From positions 1 through 64,000 of the forward strand of contig JAUQZD010000016.1 in the NCBI GenBank assembly GCA_030587405.1: 64,000 bases of DNA. Reading direction: 5' to 3'. Every line of letters begins with the position of its first letter. Position 1 is the first letter of the stretch. The position numbers and the translations under genes are program-made. The notes under the pieces are model-generated. The model did no database searches. It had not been told where the DNA came from and saw only the letters and a list, made by a program, of their open reading frames with translations. This DNA is from Candidatus Freyrarchaeum guaymasense (GTDB lineage Archaea > Asgardarchaeota > Jordarchaeia > Jordarchaeales > Freyrarchaeaceae). Shown here in pieces: positions 1 through 7,021 of this stretch.

Positions 1-1022
1 TCCTTACATTTAACTACCTGCCCCTTTCGGAGCTTTAACAATCTTTCTCCACATAGAGGGCAGGTTGAAGATGTATTCTTAGGATTAACAGGCTTAACTC
101 TAGACTTATAACTCATGTATTGAATTATCATTTTCCAGTTCTGCTTGGCAATATCTCTGTTGTGCCTTTTTCTCTTGTTATACATCCCTTGCTTCTCTAA
201 ATCCTCGAAACCATGCTCAACGCTGGGGAATACCTTAGCTAGCTCCGTAGTTAGTTTATGGATGAAATCCTTAGCTCTGTTTTTCTCTCTTCTACCATGT
301 CTTGAAACCAGAGGTTTAAGTGAGAGTTTTTTAGACGCTCTGCTTTGAACATTCTTCCTTTTAACCTCATGCACCCTGTGAATATGGTAGAGATCCTTCA
401 AATCGATTTTTATCCACCCGTATTTCGGCGAGAATCCATCCATACTACATTTGTTCAAGTCCCAGCCGATTCTCTCCAACGACTTTTCTAAGGGTTCTTT
501 TCTAAACGTAATTATTAATTCGTTTTCTTTGAGAATTAACTCTCCTAAATCACGTCCATTGACTCTTTTTCCAAACCAAGCATTGGATAAGTCAAATTCT
601 AAGTAGAGTTCTCTAGGTTTGACGGTTATTCTAATTTTATCGTTTCTGTAAACGTAAAGTGTTTCCTTAACTCTAACAAATTTCCTTTTAACTATTGGCT
701 TGTTTTTCCTCCTTTTTCCTTTAAGATAGTTTTTCCTCCAAGAATTTATAATCGAATAAGCAACTTTAATGGCTGAATCAACATAATGCGAAGCATATTT
801 CCAATTTTTAAACAAACTATTCCTCAGATTTCTCTTAAACTCCCTAGACTTAGGAATTATTGGAATTAAGCGTTTAACATGGTAGTATTTCCTTTTAAAC
901 CTCCTTCCATTTCTAATTAAATAGTAGTTTCTTTGCTTCTTCTCAATCCACTCTATGTTCTCCCAAACGATGTCGATTGCCTTTTGTAGAAGCCACCTAT
1001 AGCCACTCAGAAATTCCCCCAC
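1..1022 (-). CDS. tnpB: TnpB-family RNA-guided nuclease/transposase accessory, 3' end outside the window
   Basis: Reading the minus strand from a GTG at 1022 gives one uninterrupted frame to the window edge, so the gene is intact here but lacks its last part. It resembles the element at 48.8-50.0 kb: a basic N-terminal half, a GWDLN segment likely carrying the first RuvC aspartate, a DLKDLYHIHRVHE segment, the second acidic motif around FEDLEKQGM, and the first zinc-finger cysteines (CPLCGE) at the very edge. The third RuvC aspartate and the right-end RNA lie beyond position 1. TnpB proteins are RNA-guided DNA nucleases of IS200/IS605 and IS607 elements. No TnpA gene lies upstream; a HEPN gene ends 25 nt before the GTG on the same strand. 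The start is weakly supported, since no SD is visible. Confidence 0.85.
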   Translation of the reverse strand, partial: MGEFLSGYRWLLQKAIDIVWENIEWIEKKQRNYYLIRNGRRFKRKYYHVKRLIPIIPKSREFKRNLRNSLFKNWKYASHYVDSAIKVAYSIINSWRKNYLKGKRRKNKPIVKRKFVRVKETLYVYRNDKIRITVKPRELYLEFDLSNAWFGKRVNGRDLGELILKENELIITFRKEPLEKSLERIGWDLNKCSMDGFSPKYGWIKIDLKDLYHIHRVHEVKRKNVQSRASKKLSLKPLVSRHGRREKNRAKDFIHKLTTELAKVFPSVEHGFEDLEKQGMYNKRKRHNRDIAKQNWKMIIQYMSYKSRVKPVNPKNTSSTCPLCGERLLKLRKGQVVKCK

Positions 1023-1047
1023 ATTATAGCTATGCTTTATTTTATAG

Positions 1048-1506
1048 CTAAGGGTCACGTATGAGTTGTTTTGCACCTTCTACCACCTTTCTATATTTAC
1101 GGCTCCTCATCCCGTAAAGTTTGCCAGCGAAATGGGAAATTATCGTAATGAGGTCTTCAACAAGCTCTTCCTGTGGCGTTTCCCACCTATACCTCGGCGC
1201 TGTCCTCTGATCCTCTAGGGTTCTCGCATAGAGTAAAACTTCTTCGAGTTTCCCTGAAATGCTTGGTGGAGCCTTCTCCTCCGACGCTATTTCCCTTAAA
1301 AGCTCTGATGGAAAATGCGTTTTCCCTGCTTCAACCCCGAAGAGGGCGAGAAGTGCCTTACATGCCTTCTCAGATGCTTGCTGTGCATGGTACACCGCAC
1401 TCGGGAAACGTCCGTGTTGAAGGTCTAACTCTGCATCCTCCAAGTCATACTCAGCCATATCCATCCAGTCACGAGCCTTATCTGTATTACGCAACTTAAG
1501 CACCAA
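1048..1506 (-). CDS. HEPN-domain protein
   Basis: This 152-residue all-helical protein has the HEPN signature segment [17 protein letters not shown] near residues 38-54, followed by a HFP motif and a second helical pair. HEPN proteins are commonly non-catalytic partners of minimal nucleotidyltransferases (MNT) or RNase toxins. I see no clear R-x4-6-H RNase motif in the second half, so an accessory role is more likely than a ribonuclease. No MNT gene adjoins it; the only nucleotidyltransferase-like gene in the window is at 60.1 kb. It lies just upstream of a TnpB gene on the same strand, probably by chance. The ATG at 1506 is the simplest start. Confidence 0.8.
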   Translation of the reverse strand: MVLKLRNTDKARDWMDMAEYDLEDAELDLQHGRFPSAVYHAQQASEKACKALLALFGVEAGKTHFPSELLREIASEEKAPPSISGKLEEVLLYARTLEDQRTAPRYRWETPQEELVEDLITIISHFAGKLYGMRSRKYRKVVEGAKQLIRDP

Positions 1507-1807
1507 GCCTACTTTGGACTCCCTATTCCACCCTATATTCTACATTCCTTGTCTTTTTAAGATTACTTCTCATAAATTTTTGATAAGTAGTTACTGGTTT
1601 CGACGACGAGCTCACGGCCTAAAGCCTCCTCCACGCCACCGTCAACGTTTCCTCCAGCAAACCTGTCAACTTCAGCCGTTTTTTCAGCCCTTTTAATGAC
1701 TGGTTGCTAACCGTTCTATTTGCTCCCGTTAACGTCCTAACTGATGTTATTCTTACTTAGGTTGATGAAGGTTTTTCTTAATAAGTTTCGTGTCAACATA
1801 GTGAGAG

Positions 1808-1825
1808 GCCTGAACGCGTTCAGGC
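1808..1825. promoter_or_regulatory. Perfect 18-bp palindrome, possible operator
   Basis: GCCTGAACGCGTTCAGGC is its own reverse complement over all 18 bases. It lies about 170 bp before the hydroxyacyl-CoA dehydrogenase start in a gene-free stretch (1507-1992). It may be an operator for a dimeric regulator or a hairpin; the sequence alone does not decide. Confidence 0.45.
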
Positions 1826-1876
1826 AAAGGCAGATTTATCCGGGTGGTCAGGAAGGAAGGGGGTAGGTTATGAGTA

Positions 1877-1895
1877 ATTGATGCGGTGCATCAAT
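1877..1895. promoter_or_regulatory. Inverted repeat upstream of hydroxyacyl-CoA dehydrogenase gene
   Basis: ATTGATGC and GCATCAAT are exact inverted arms of 8 bp around a 3-bp centre. The element sits 60-70 bp upstream of a TATA-like TTTTATC at 1944-1950, a plausible activator or repressor site. Confidence 0.4.
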
Positions 1896-1913
1896 CCAGC
1901 TTTGTTACGTGAT

Positions 1914-1939
1914 GTTTACAGGTGGGGTTTACAGGTGGG
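1914..1939 (+). repeat. Perfect 13-bp tandem repeat just upstream of TATA-like box
   Basis: GTTTACAGGTGGG occurs twice head to tail (1914-1926 and 1927-1939), ending 4 bp before the TATA-like TTTTATC. The position is where an archaeal activator or BRE-proximal regulator would bind. The rest of the 1507-1992 gap shows no convincing gene. Confidence 0.45.
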
Positions 1940-1992
1940 AAATGTTTTATCTGTAAGAGTTTCTAAATTAGTGATGCTTGGAGGGATGCTGT

Positions 1993-2910
1993 TTGAGGTT
2001 TAAAAGGATAGCATGTGTTGGTGCCGGCGTCATTGGTCATAGTTGGGCGGCTTTCTACGCTTCAAAAGGGCTTGAGGTGAAGCTTCAGGACATAAGCGAG
2101 GAAGCGTTGAGGAATGCGAGGGAACTTGTGGGGGACGCTGTCAGCATCCTAGTGGAGGAGGGACTATGCGATTTTAAGGATCCGGAAGATGTTCTTAGTA
2201 GGATAGACTACACTTTAAGCATTGAGGATGCGGTGAAGGACGCTGATTTCATCCAAGAATCCGTAGTTGAAAATTATGATGTTAAGAAGCAGGTTTTCAA
2301 GGAGATAGACAGGTACTGTCCTGAGGACGCCATCATAGCGAGTAGTACGTCAGGGTTGCTGATGACTGAGATCCAGAAGGCTGCGGCCCGCCCTGAACGA
2401 TGCATAGTTGCACATCCGTTTAATCCGCCTCACCTCATGCCCCTAGTCGAGCTGGCAGCAGGCGAGAAAACAGACGAGAAATACGTGAGGGAAGCTGACG
2501 AGTTCTTCACGAAGCTTGGAAAAGTGACGATAATCCTCAAGAAGGAGAACCCAAACCACGTAGCCAATAACTTCCAGAAGGCAGTTATTACTTCAGTTAT
2601 TGAAATGGCGTTACAGGGAATAGCCGACTGGGAAGACTTAGACAAAGCCATGGAGTGGGGTCCAGGGATCAGGTGGGCGATAATGGGGCCGCTCCTAACG
2701 TTCCACCTAGCCGGGGGGGAGGGAGGAATAGTGAAGTGGTTTGAAACGTTTGCACCGCAGGTCTGGGAGGCCTTCCCGCAGGAAGTTAAGGAAAGACTGA
2801 TTAAAGCCATGGAGAGGGAGTCTAAGGGGAAGAGTATAAGAGAGCTAAACAGGCGGAGAGACAAGCTGATAGTAGGAATACTAAAGCTGAAGCAGGAGCT
2901 TTCACTCTAA
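1993..2910 (+). CDS. 3-hydroxyacyl-CoA dehydrogenase family protein (lambda-crystallin / L-gulonate dehydrogenase-like)
   Basis: This NAD-dependent dehydrogenase of about 305 residues has the Rossmann motif GAGVIG at its N-terminus. It has the HPFNPP and LVEL pair that supplies the catalytic His-Glu dyad, followed by an all-helical C-terminal dimerisation domain. The HPFNPP form is typical of the lambda-crystallin/L-gulonate 3-dehydrogenase/carnitine dehydrogenase branch rather than classical HbdA, so the substrate may not be a CoA ester. I place the start at the TTG at 1993 because GGAGGGATG sits 5-8 nt upstream; an in-frame TTG at 1978 would place the SD inside the gene. It is monocistronic, behind an unusually repeat-rich promoter region. 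Confidence 0.88.
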   Translation: MRFKRIACVGAGVIGHSWAAFYASKGLEVKLQDISEEALRNARELVGDAVSILVEEGLCDFKDPEDVLSRIDYTLSIEDAVKDADFIQESVVENYDVKKQVFKEIDRYCPEDAIIASSTSGLLMTEIQKAAARPERCIVAHPFNPPHLMPLVELAAGEKTDEKYVREADEFFTKLGKVTIILKKENPNHVANNFQKAVITSVIEMALQGIADWEDLDKAMEWGPGIRWAIMGPLLTFHLAGGEGGIVKWFETFAPQVWEAFPQEVKERLIKAMERESKGKSIRELNRRRDKLIVGILKLKQELSL

Positions 2911-2914
2911 ACCT

Positions 2915-3045
2915 CCACCTTTTTATCTTCCCGTTGCTTGCAAGACCCCATGCGAAAGCGTGGGGATACGCAAGGGGAGGTGGGTGGGAAGGTTTAACCA
3001 TTGCTGCGGGAAGTCTTCATCCGAAAGGGTGGAGATGAGAGCAGC
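2915..3045 (+). other. Two consecutive GAAA-capped hairpins, possible structured RNA
   Basis: Hairpin one pairs CCCCATGC (2946-2953) with GCGTGGGG (2958-2965) around GAAA, inside an outer CTTGC/GCAAG stem (2937-2941 with 2970-2974). Hairpin two pairs CTTCATCC (3015-3022) with GGGTGGAG (3027-3034) around GAAA, inside an outer GCTGC/GCAGC stem (3003-3007 with 3041-3045). Both therefore share one plan: a 5-bp outer stem, an internal loop, and an 8-bp inner stem with a GNRA tetraloop. CCACCT (2915-2920) and AGGTGG (2978-2983), and CTTCCC (2927-2932) and GGGAAG (2986-2991), are further complements that cross each other. These resemble the terminal hairpins of TnpB right ends nearby, so decayed element ends or a small RNA are both possible. 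The strand is uncertain. Confidence 0.4.
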
Positions 3046-3099
3046 TAAAAATTATTTATCTAAGAGATTACATTTCAGCATGCAGAATAAGGATGAGGG

Positions 3100-3230
3100 G
3101 ATGGGACAGCCCTGATAGCCTTGCTGGAGAGAAGACCTCTACTCAGAACCACCTCCTATATGGAGGTGGCTTCCGGGCAAGCCTTCTCGATGAATCAGGA
3201 AGCTCCCTGCGAAAGCTGGGAGTAGTTCAC
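3100..3230 (+). ncRNA. Orphan TnpB right end (omegaRNA-like), no attached tnpB
   Basis: The segment ends in a GAAG-like lead-in, CTCCCTGC, GAAA, GCTGGGAG and TAGTTCAC. The intact element's right end has the same order at 4985-5016: GAAG, CCCCGTCC, GTAA, GGGCGGGG, TAGTTCAC. The stem sequences differ but both still pair, which suggests a conserved RNA structure. Upstream is another perfect hairpin, CCACCTCC/GGAGGTGG (3149-3156 with 3162-3169). No tnpB lies to its left; the next tnpB reading frame begins 37 nt to its right. It is probably the remnant of a deleted element, or a solo guide RNA whose guide would begin ATAGCTTTAGAAGCTG. Confidence 0.55.
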
Positions 3231-3373
3231 ATAGCTTTAGAAGCTGATAAACCTCAGGGATGTTCCCATGAAGAAGGAAGTTCAAGTAACTGTAGTAGGA
3301 AAAGTTTTCAGACCAAACAGGAAGAAAAGTTTTAGCCCTGAATAAGTACTTAGAGGAGTATTTTAAACTCGTT

Positions 3374-4420
3374 ATGTGGTATCTTGGCTTCAATTCAACA
3401 TCAAAGACTTTTCTGCATAGAAACACTTACAAAAAAGCCAAACAACTATTCAATCTCAACACAGCCTTAATTCAGACAACAAGAGATAAAGCGGTAGAGA
3501 GTCTAAAGAGCTTCAACAAGAAGAAGAAAGAAGGTAAAGTTAAATCAGAAAGACCGAAGCTAAAGAGAATCTCAATCCGTTTTGACAAAAGATGCTACTC
3601 TTTTGCTAAAACAACAAATAAACTAACACCATACTGGCTAACTTTAAGCTTGAATCGTAAAGAGAGAGTAACTTTGCCAATAGTCTTCGGTAAAAGACAG
3701 CAAAAGTTCATAGAGGAGGCTTTGCAAGGGGAGTGGGAATTTTGCACGGTTGAAATGGTAAGGAGAAACGAGGAGTGGTATGCCCACTTCGTGCTCAAGA
3801 AAGAGGTTGAGCTAATCGATGAACCAGAAACAGTCATTGGTGTGGACATGGGAGAGTGGAATATTGCTACTGCTATAGCTATTTCAAGGCAAAATCCAAA
3901 GCCTATGAGAGGTAGATTCTGGAGCGGTGTAAAGATAAGAGAAATTAGAGGGAAATACACTCATATCAGAAGGAACTTGCAGAGGAAGAAGAGGATAGAC
4001 TTGGTTAGAAGAATTGGAAGCAAAGAAAGACGAATAGTTAATCAGATATTACACAAAATTGCAAAAGAGGTTGTAGAATATGCTAAACAGTTCGAAAAGC
4101 CAGTAATAGTGATGGAACAACTTAACGGAATAAGAGAAAACATGAACGGCTCTGCTAAGCTAAACAGAAGACTACATGCTTGGGGTTTCAGAAAACTTCA
4201 AAAATATATTGAATACAAGGCAAACTTAGAGGGAATCTCCATAGTGTATGTTAATCCGAAAAATACTTCGAAAAGATGTCATAGATGTGGGCATGTTGCC
4301 CAAGTAGATAGTAGGGAATTTAGATGTCTAAAATGTGGTTTGGTCTATAATCGGGATTTAAACTCTGCAATAAACATAGCCCATGTCTTAATAAAGGCAT
4401 GGAATGGGGGCTGTGAGTAA
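3374..4420 (+). CDS. tnpB: TnpB-family RNA-guided nuclease (N-terminus frameshifted)
   Basis: This frame holds a complete RuvC-like core: first aspartate in GVDMGEWN, glutamate in VIVMEQLNGI, a zinc finger CHRCG...CLKCG, and the last aspartate in NRDLNSAIN. The first 35 or so residues lie in another frame from an ATG at 3268 (MKKEVQVTVVGKVFRPNRKK). That frame stops after PE, while the 3374 frame read backwards gives ALNKYLEEYFKLV, the expected continuation. One base must be skipped around the AAAA/TTTT runs at 3325-3334. It is either a decaying gene, a sequencing indel or a frameshifting site. The gene is followed by an endonuclease gene and the element's right end, and no TnpA is present. 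Confidence 0.85.
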   Translation: MWYLGFNSTSKTFLHRNTYKKAKQLFNLNTALIQTTRDKAVESLKSFNKKKKEGKVKSERPKLKRISIRFDKRCYSFAKTTNKLTPYWLTLSLNRKERVTLPIVFGKRQQKFIEEALQGEWEFCTVEMVRRNEEWYAHFVLKKEVELIDEPETVIGVDMGEWNIATAIAISRQNPKPMRGRFWSGVKIREIRGKYTHIRRNLQRKKRIDLVRRIGSKERRIVNQILHKIAKEVVEYAKQFEKPVIVMEQLNGIRENMNGSAKLNRRLHAWGFRKLQKYIEYKANLEGISIVYVNPKNTSKRCHRCGHVAQVDSREFRCLKCGLVYNRDLNSAINIAHVLIKAWNGGCE

Positions 4421-4421
4421 G

Positions 4422-4430
4422 TTTTAAATA
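4422..4430 (+). promoter_or_regulatory. TATA-like box for the LAGLIDADG gene
   Basis: TTTTAAATA is centred 27 nt before the ATG at 4453, the spacing expected for a leaderless archaeal transcript. It implies that the endonuclease is transcribed on its own rather than only with tnpB. Confidence 0.5.
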
Positions 4431-4452
4431 CTACAAAGTTTTAGTAATATAT

Positions 4453-4953
4453 ATGCACCCCGAACTATGTTACTTAGCGGGTTTGTTTGAGGGAGAAGGG
4501 ACTATCAGTATTGACGTTATCCAAGAGCCAAAGGGGCGTTATGGTATAAGGCTCAAACCATTAGTGGAATTTACGATTTCAATTGATGATTCCATCATAA
4601 TAGAGGATTTCAAAAAACATATTCCTGTAAATTGGTTAACGGTTGTAAGAAAGAAAGATAACGCTATTAAAATTAGATTAAGAGACCAAGAAAGCATTAA
4701 GCGGTTCATAGAACGTCTTTTTCCGTATTTTAAATTACCAACAACACGGAAAAAGGCAGAACTCATGCTAAAAATACTCTCGAAAGTGGGTAAACATAAG
4801 AGGGGTGGATTTTCGAAGGATGAATTTATAGAACTACTTAATTTAACTAGGGAACTAAAGTTGCTTCAAAAGAAAGCGAGAAATAGAGCAAAGACAAATA
4901 TAGACAACCTAATTTCAAAAATAAGTTGTGAACCCCTCCGAACTCCCAGATGA
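4453..4953 (+). CDS. LAGLIDADG homing endonuclease inside a TnpB element
   Basis: The 166-residue protein opens with LCYLAGLFEGEGTISI, a LAGLIDADG motif (residues 7-15) with the acidic metal-binding position as E. Only one motif is visible, so it should act as a homodimer, as many 150-170 residue intron or free-standing homing endonucleases do. A basic helical C-terminal tail (KKARNRAKTNID) follows. It sits between the tnpB stop (4420) and the conserved right-end hairpins, and its last codons run into the right-end RNA, the place usually taken by the tnpB 3' end. It is neither an intein nor in an intron as far as I can see. An inactive, maturase or regulatory role cannot be excluded. Confidence 0.85.
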   Translation: MHPELCYLAGLFEGEGTISIDVIQEPKGRYGIRLKPLVEFTISIDDSIIIEDFKKHIPVNWLTVVRKKDNAIKIRLRDQESIKRFIERLFPYFKLPTTRKKAELMLKILSKVGKHKRGGFSKDEFIELLNLTRELKLLQKKARNRAKTNIDNLISKISCEPLRTPR

Positions 4954-5016
4954 AGTCCTGACGAAAAGTCAGGATGGAACGGGAGAAGCCCCGTCCGTAA
5001 GGGCGGGGTAGTTCAC
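4951..5016 (+). ncRNA. TnpB element right end / omegaRNA scaffold
   Basis: Two perfect hairpins follow one another, each introduced by GAAG. The first is TCCTGAC (4956-4962) with GTCAGGA (4968-4974). The second is CCCCGTCC (4989-4996), GTAA, GGGCGGGG (5001-5008). The block ends TAGTTCAC. In known TnpB systems the guide is the sequence just outside the right end, here beginning TTGGTCTGCTATC. The same terminal block occurs at 3198-3230. Confidence 0.65.
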
Positions 5017-5117
5017 TTGGTCTGCTATCAAAGTCAAAAACCTTTAGAGGTCTGTCTTATCCCGTTGTTTACGCCGGCTTTTCCGCTTAAATGCTGTTTC
5101 TTTCAGAGCACTTTTTC

Positions 5118-5918
5118 TCAGTCTTCTTTCGGTGTTACGCCGAGAAACCTTCCGGGGGTTATCTTCTCCTTTTCGAGGAATTTCACACTTCGCTCCTTAA
5201 ACTCCTCTGTTGACCAGACCAGCGCAGTTAAGTCTCTTGCCAGCTGCCAGTTGAGCATTGCAAGGTTCGTCCAAAACTTTAAGCATGATTTCATCACACG
5301 GAATGCTTGAGGACTCGACCTTTCTATTATTTCCATAGCTAAAGACTCGGCTTCCTTTTCAACGTCGCCGTCCTCTACGACACGATTCACTAGTCCAAGC
5401 TGGTATGCTTCCTCAGCCGTCAGGAGTCTAGCTGTGAACAGAAGTTCTCTAGCCCTTTTCTCGCCGACTATGAGGGGAAGCAGCTGAACCCCTCCTCCAA
5501 GCGCGGTCGAGCCAACAATGATTTCAGGCTGCCCAAGCTTACTAGATCTTCCAGCAACGACCAGGTCACACATCATTACAAGTTCGTGGCCTGCTGCAAC
5601 ACAGTTGCCCTTCACGGCAGCTACAACGAGTTTCCCCGTATCCCTAAGGAGGGTGATCACTTTCATGTATGCTTCCTGCCATAGTATTCCTGCTTCGAAG
5701 TCGTTCTCCATAAGCTCCTTCAGATTTGCGCCAGCGCAGAAGTCGTTTCCACTACTAGTCAGAATGACGGCTTGTACTTCATCGTCCCTGTCGGCTTTTG
5801 CAAGCGCCTCATACAAGCTCTTCAGGAGGGTCGTGTCTAAGAGACACACTTTCCCCTGATAGACTAGCTTCACCCACGCTATCTTATTAGAAGATTTCTC
5901 TAACAAAACATAATTCAT
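5118..5918 (-). CDS. Enoyl-CoA hydratase/isomerase (crotonase) family protein
   Basis: This 266-residue crotonase-fold enzyme acts on acyl-CoA esters, most likely hydrating a 2-enoyl-CoA. The oxyanion-hole segment CAGANLKEL (61-69) is present. Both catalytic glutamates of true hydratases are in place: E112 in AAGHELVMMCDL and E132 in LGQPEI. The C-terminal helices (FLEKEKITPGRF) are complete. It starts 11 nt after the stop of a 3-hydroxyacyl-CoA dehydrogenase on the same strand, so the two should be co-transcribed and catalyse consecutive beta-oxidation-type steps. The exact chain length or branching of the substrate cannot be read from the sequence. Confidence 0.92.
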   Translation of the reverse strand: MNYVLLEKSSNKIAWVKLVYQGKVCLLDTTLLKSLYEALAKADRDDEVQAVILTSSGNDFCAGANLKELMENDFEAGILWQEAYMKVITLLRDTGKLVVAAVKGNCVAAGHELVMMCDLVVAGRSSKLGQPEIIVGSTALGGGVQLLPLIVGEKRARELLFTARLLTAEEAYQLGLVNRVVEDGDVEKEAESLAMEIIERSSPQAFRVMKSCLKFWTNLAMLNWQLARDLTALVWSTEEFKERSVKFLEKEKITPGRFLGVTPKED

Positions 5919-5929
5919 TGCTCTCGCCT

Positions 5930-6832
5930 TCAGCTACTTTTTTCAACTTTAAAGTAGTCGTACCATCCTCCTCTACTATCAGGGATAAACCTTTTATCGC
6001 CCTTGTACCCTGACAGGACCAGCTTCTTTAGCGTGACCGGGGGCGCGTAGCGCTTCTCACCGGTTTCCCTGTAAACGTACTCTCCAACTCGGAAAGCTGT
6101 ATCTAAACCCGTGAAGTCCATTAGTTCAAACGGACCCATGGGAAAGCGGAACGCAAGTTTGCACATGGTGTCTATTTCCTTTATTCCCGCAATGCCCTCC
6201 TCAAACATTCTAATAGCCTCCATGAACCAGCACATCATGAAGCGGGTCGTGAAAAAACCAGGGGAGTCCTTCGCCTCCACAGGTACCTTGCCAAGTCTCT
6301 TGGAGAGTTCAACCGTTAGTTGAAAGGTTTCATCCGATGTCAACACTCCTCTAACAACTTCTATAAGCTTTATCACGGGGGCAGGGTTAAACCAGTGCAT
6401 CCCTATGAACCTATCCTTCCTCTCGACGGAGGAAGCCAGGTCGCTTATGAGTATGGCTGAAGTGTTCGAGGCGAAGACGGTCTCCTCCTTGCATATCTTA
6501 TCAAGGTAGGAGAAAGCTTCCTTCTTAATCGCAGCGTCCTCTGGTATAGCTTCAATAAGAAAGTCGACGTCTTTAAGGTCGCTGCGAGACGTAGTCGTCT
6601 TGATCCGCCCCATGATCTCCTCCACGTCGTCGTCTCTGAGACGGCCTTTCTCGACAAGCCTCATTAGCCCAAATGGACCATCCCTTATCATAGCTAGAGC
6701 CTTACTTAGAGTCTTCTCACTTCTACTAAACAGAACGACCTCATAGCCGCTTCTAGCGCAAACCTGGGCGATGTCCCGTCCTATCGTCCCAGCACCAAAA
6801 ACCCCTATCACTTTCACATCATCAACCTTCAT
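5930..6832 (-). CDS. 3-hydroxyacyl-CoA dehydrogenase
   Basis: This NAD-dependent L-3-hydroxyacyl-CoA dehydrogenase is about 300 residues long. It has a Rossmann motif GAGTIG, SNTSAI, the catalytic His in GMHWFNPAPVIKLIEVV with the Glu a few residues on, and the DSPGFFTTR loop leading into the helical C-terminal domain with MGPFELMDFTGLDT. I choose the ATG at 6832 (MKVDDVKVIG) because GGTGA sits 5 nt upstream; an earlier ATG at 6847 lacks an SD. The same GGTGATTTC-ATG arrangement precedes the flavoprotein gene at 13.8 kb. It is the first gene of a two-gene unit with the crotonase, and would oxidise the product the crotonase makes. Confidence 0.92.
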   Translation of the reverse strand: MKVDDVKVIGVFGAGTIGRDIAQVCARSGYEVVLFSRSEKTLSKALAMIRDGPFGLMRLVEKGRLRDDDVEEIMGRIKTTTSRSDLKDVDFLIEAIPEDAAIKKEAFSYLDKICKEETVFASNTSAILISDLASSVERKDRFIGMHWFNPAPVIKLIEVVRGVLTSDETFQLTVELSKRLGKVPVEAKDSPGFFTTRFMMCWFMEAIRMFEEGIAGIKEIDTMCKLAFRFPMGPFELMDFTGLDTAFRVGEYVYRETGEKRYAPPVTLKKLVLSGYKGDKRFIPDSRGGWYDYFKVEKSS

Positions 6833-7021
6833 CGAAATCACCATCAAACACTAAATAAGCCGCACCACGCTCTTAATAACAACTCTTATATTAAGTTGCT
6901 GAATGAACGCAAAACTCTATTAACCCTCTTCCAGTTGATTACCGCCACATGAAAAACCATTCAGGACGATTTCATTCAAAAAGAATGGAAGATGGGAGAA
7001 AAAATAGAAGGCGACATGGTT

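Noticed and set aside
145..348. 67-codon plus-strand frame at the left edge
   Set aside because: It is antisense to the intact TnpB frame that runs through 1-1022.
2430..2864. 144-codon minus-strand open frame
   Set aside because: It is a shadow of the dehydrogenase gene, with no motif and no start signals.
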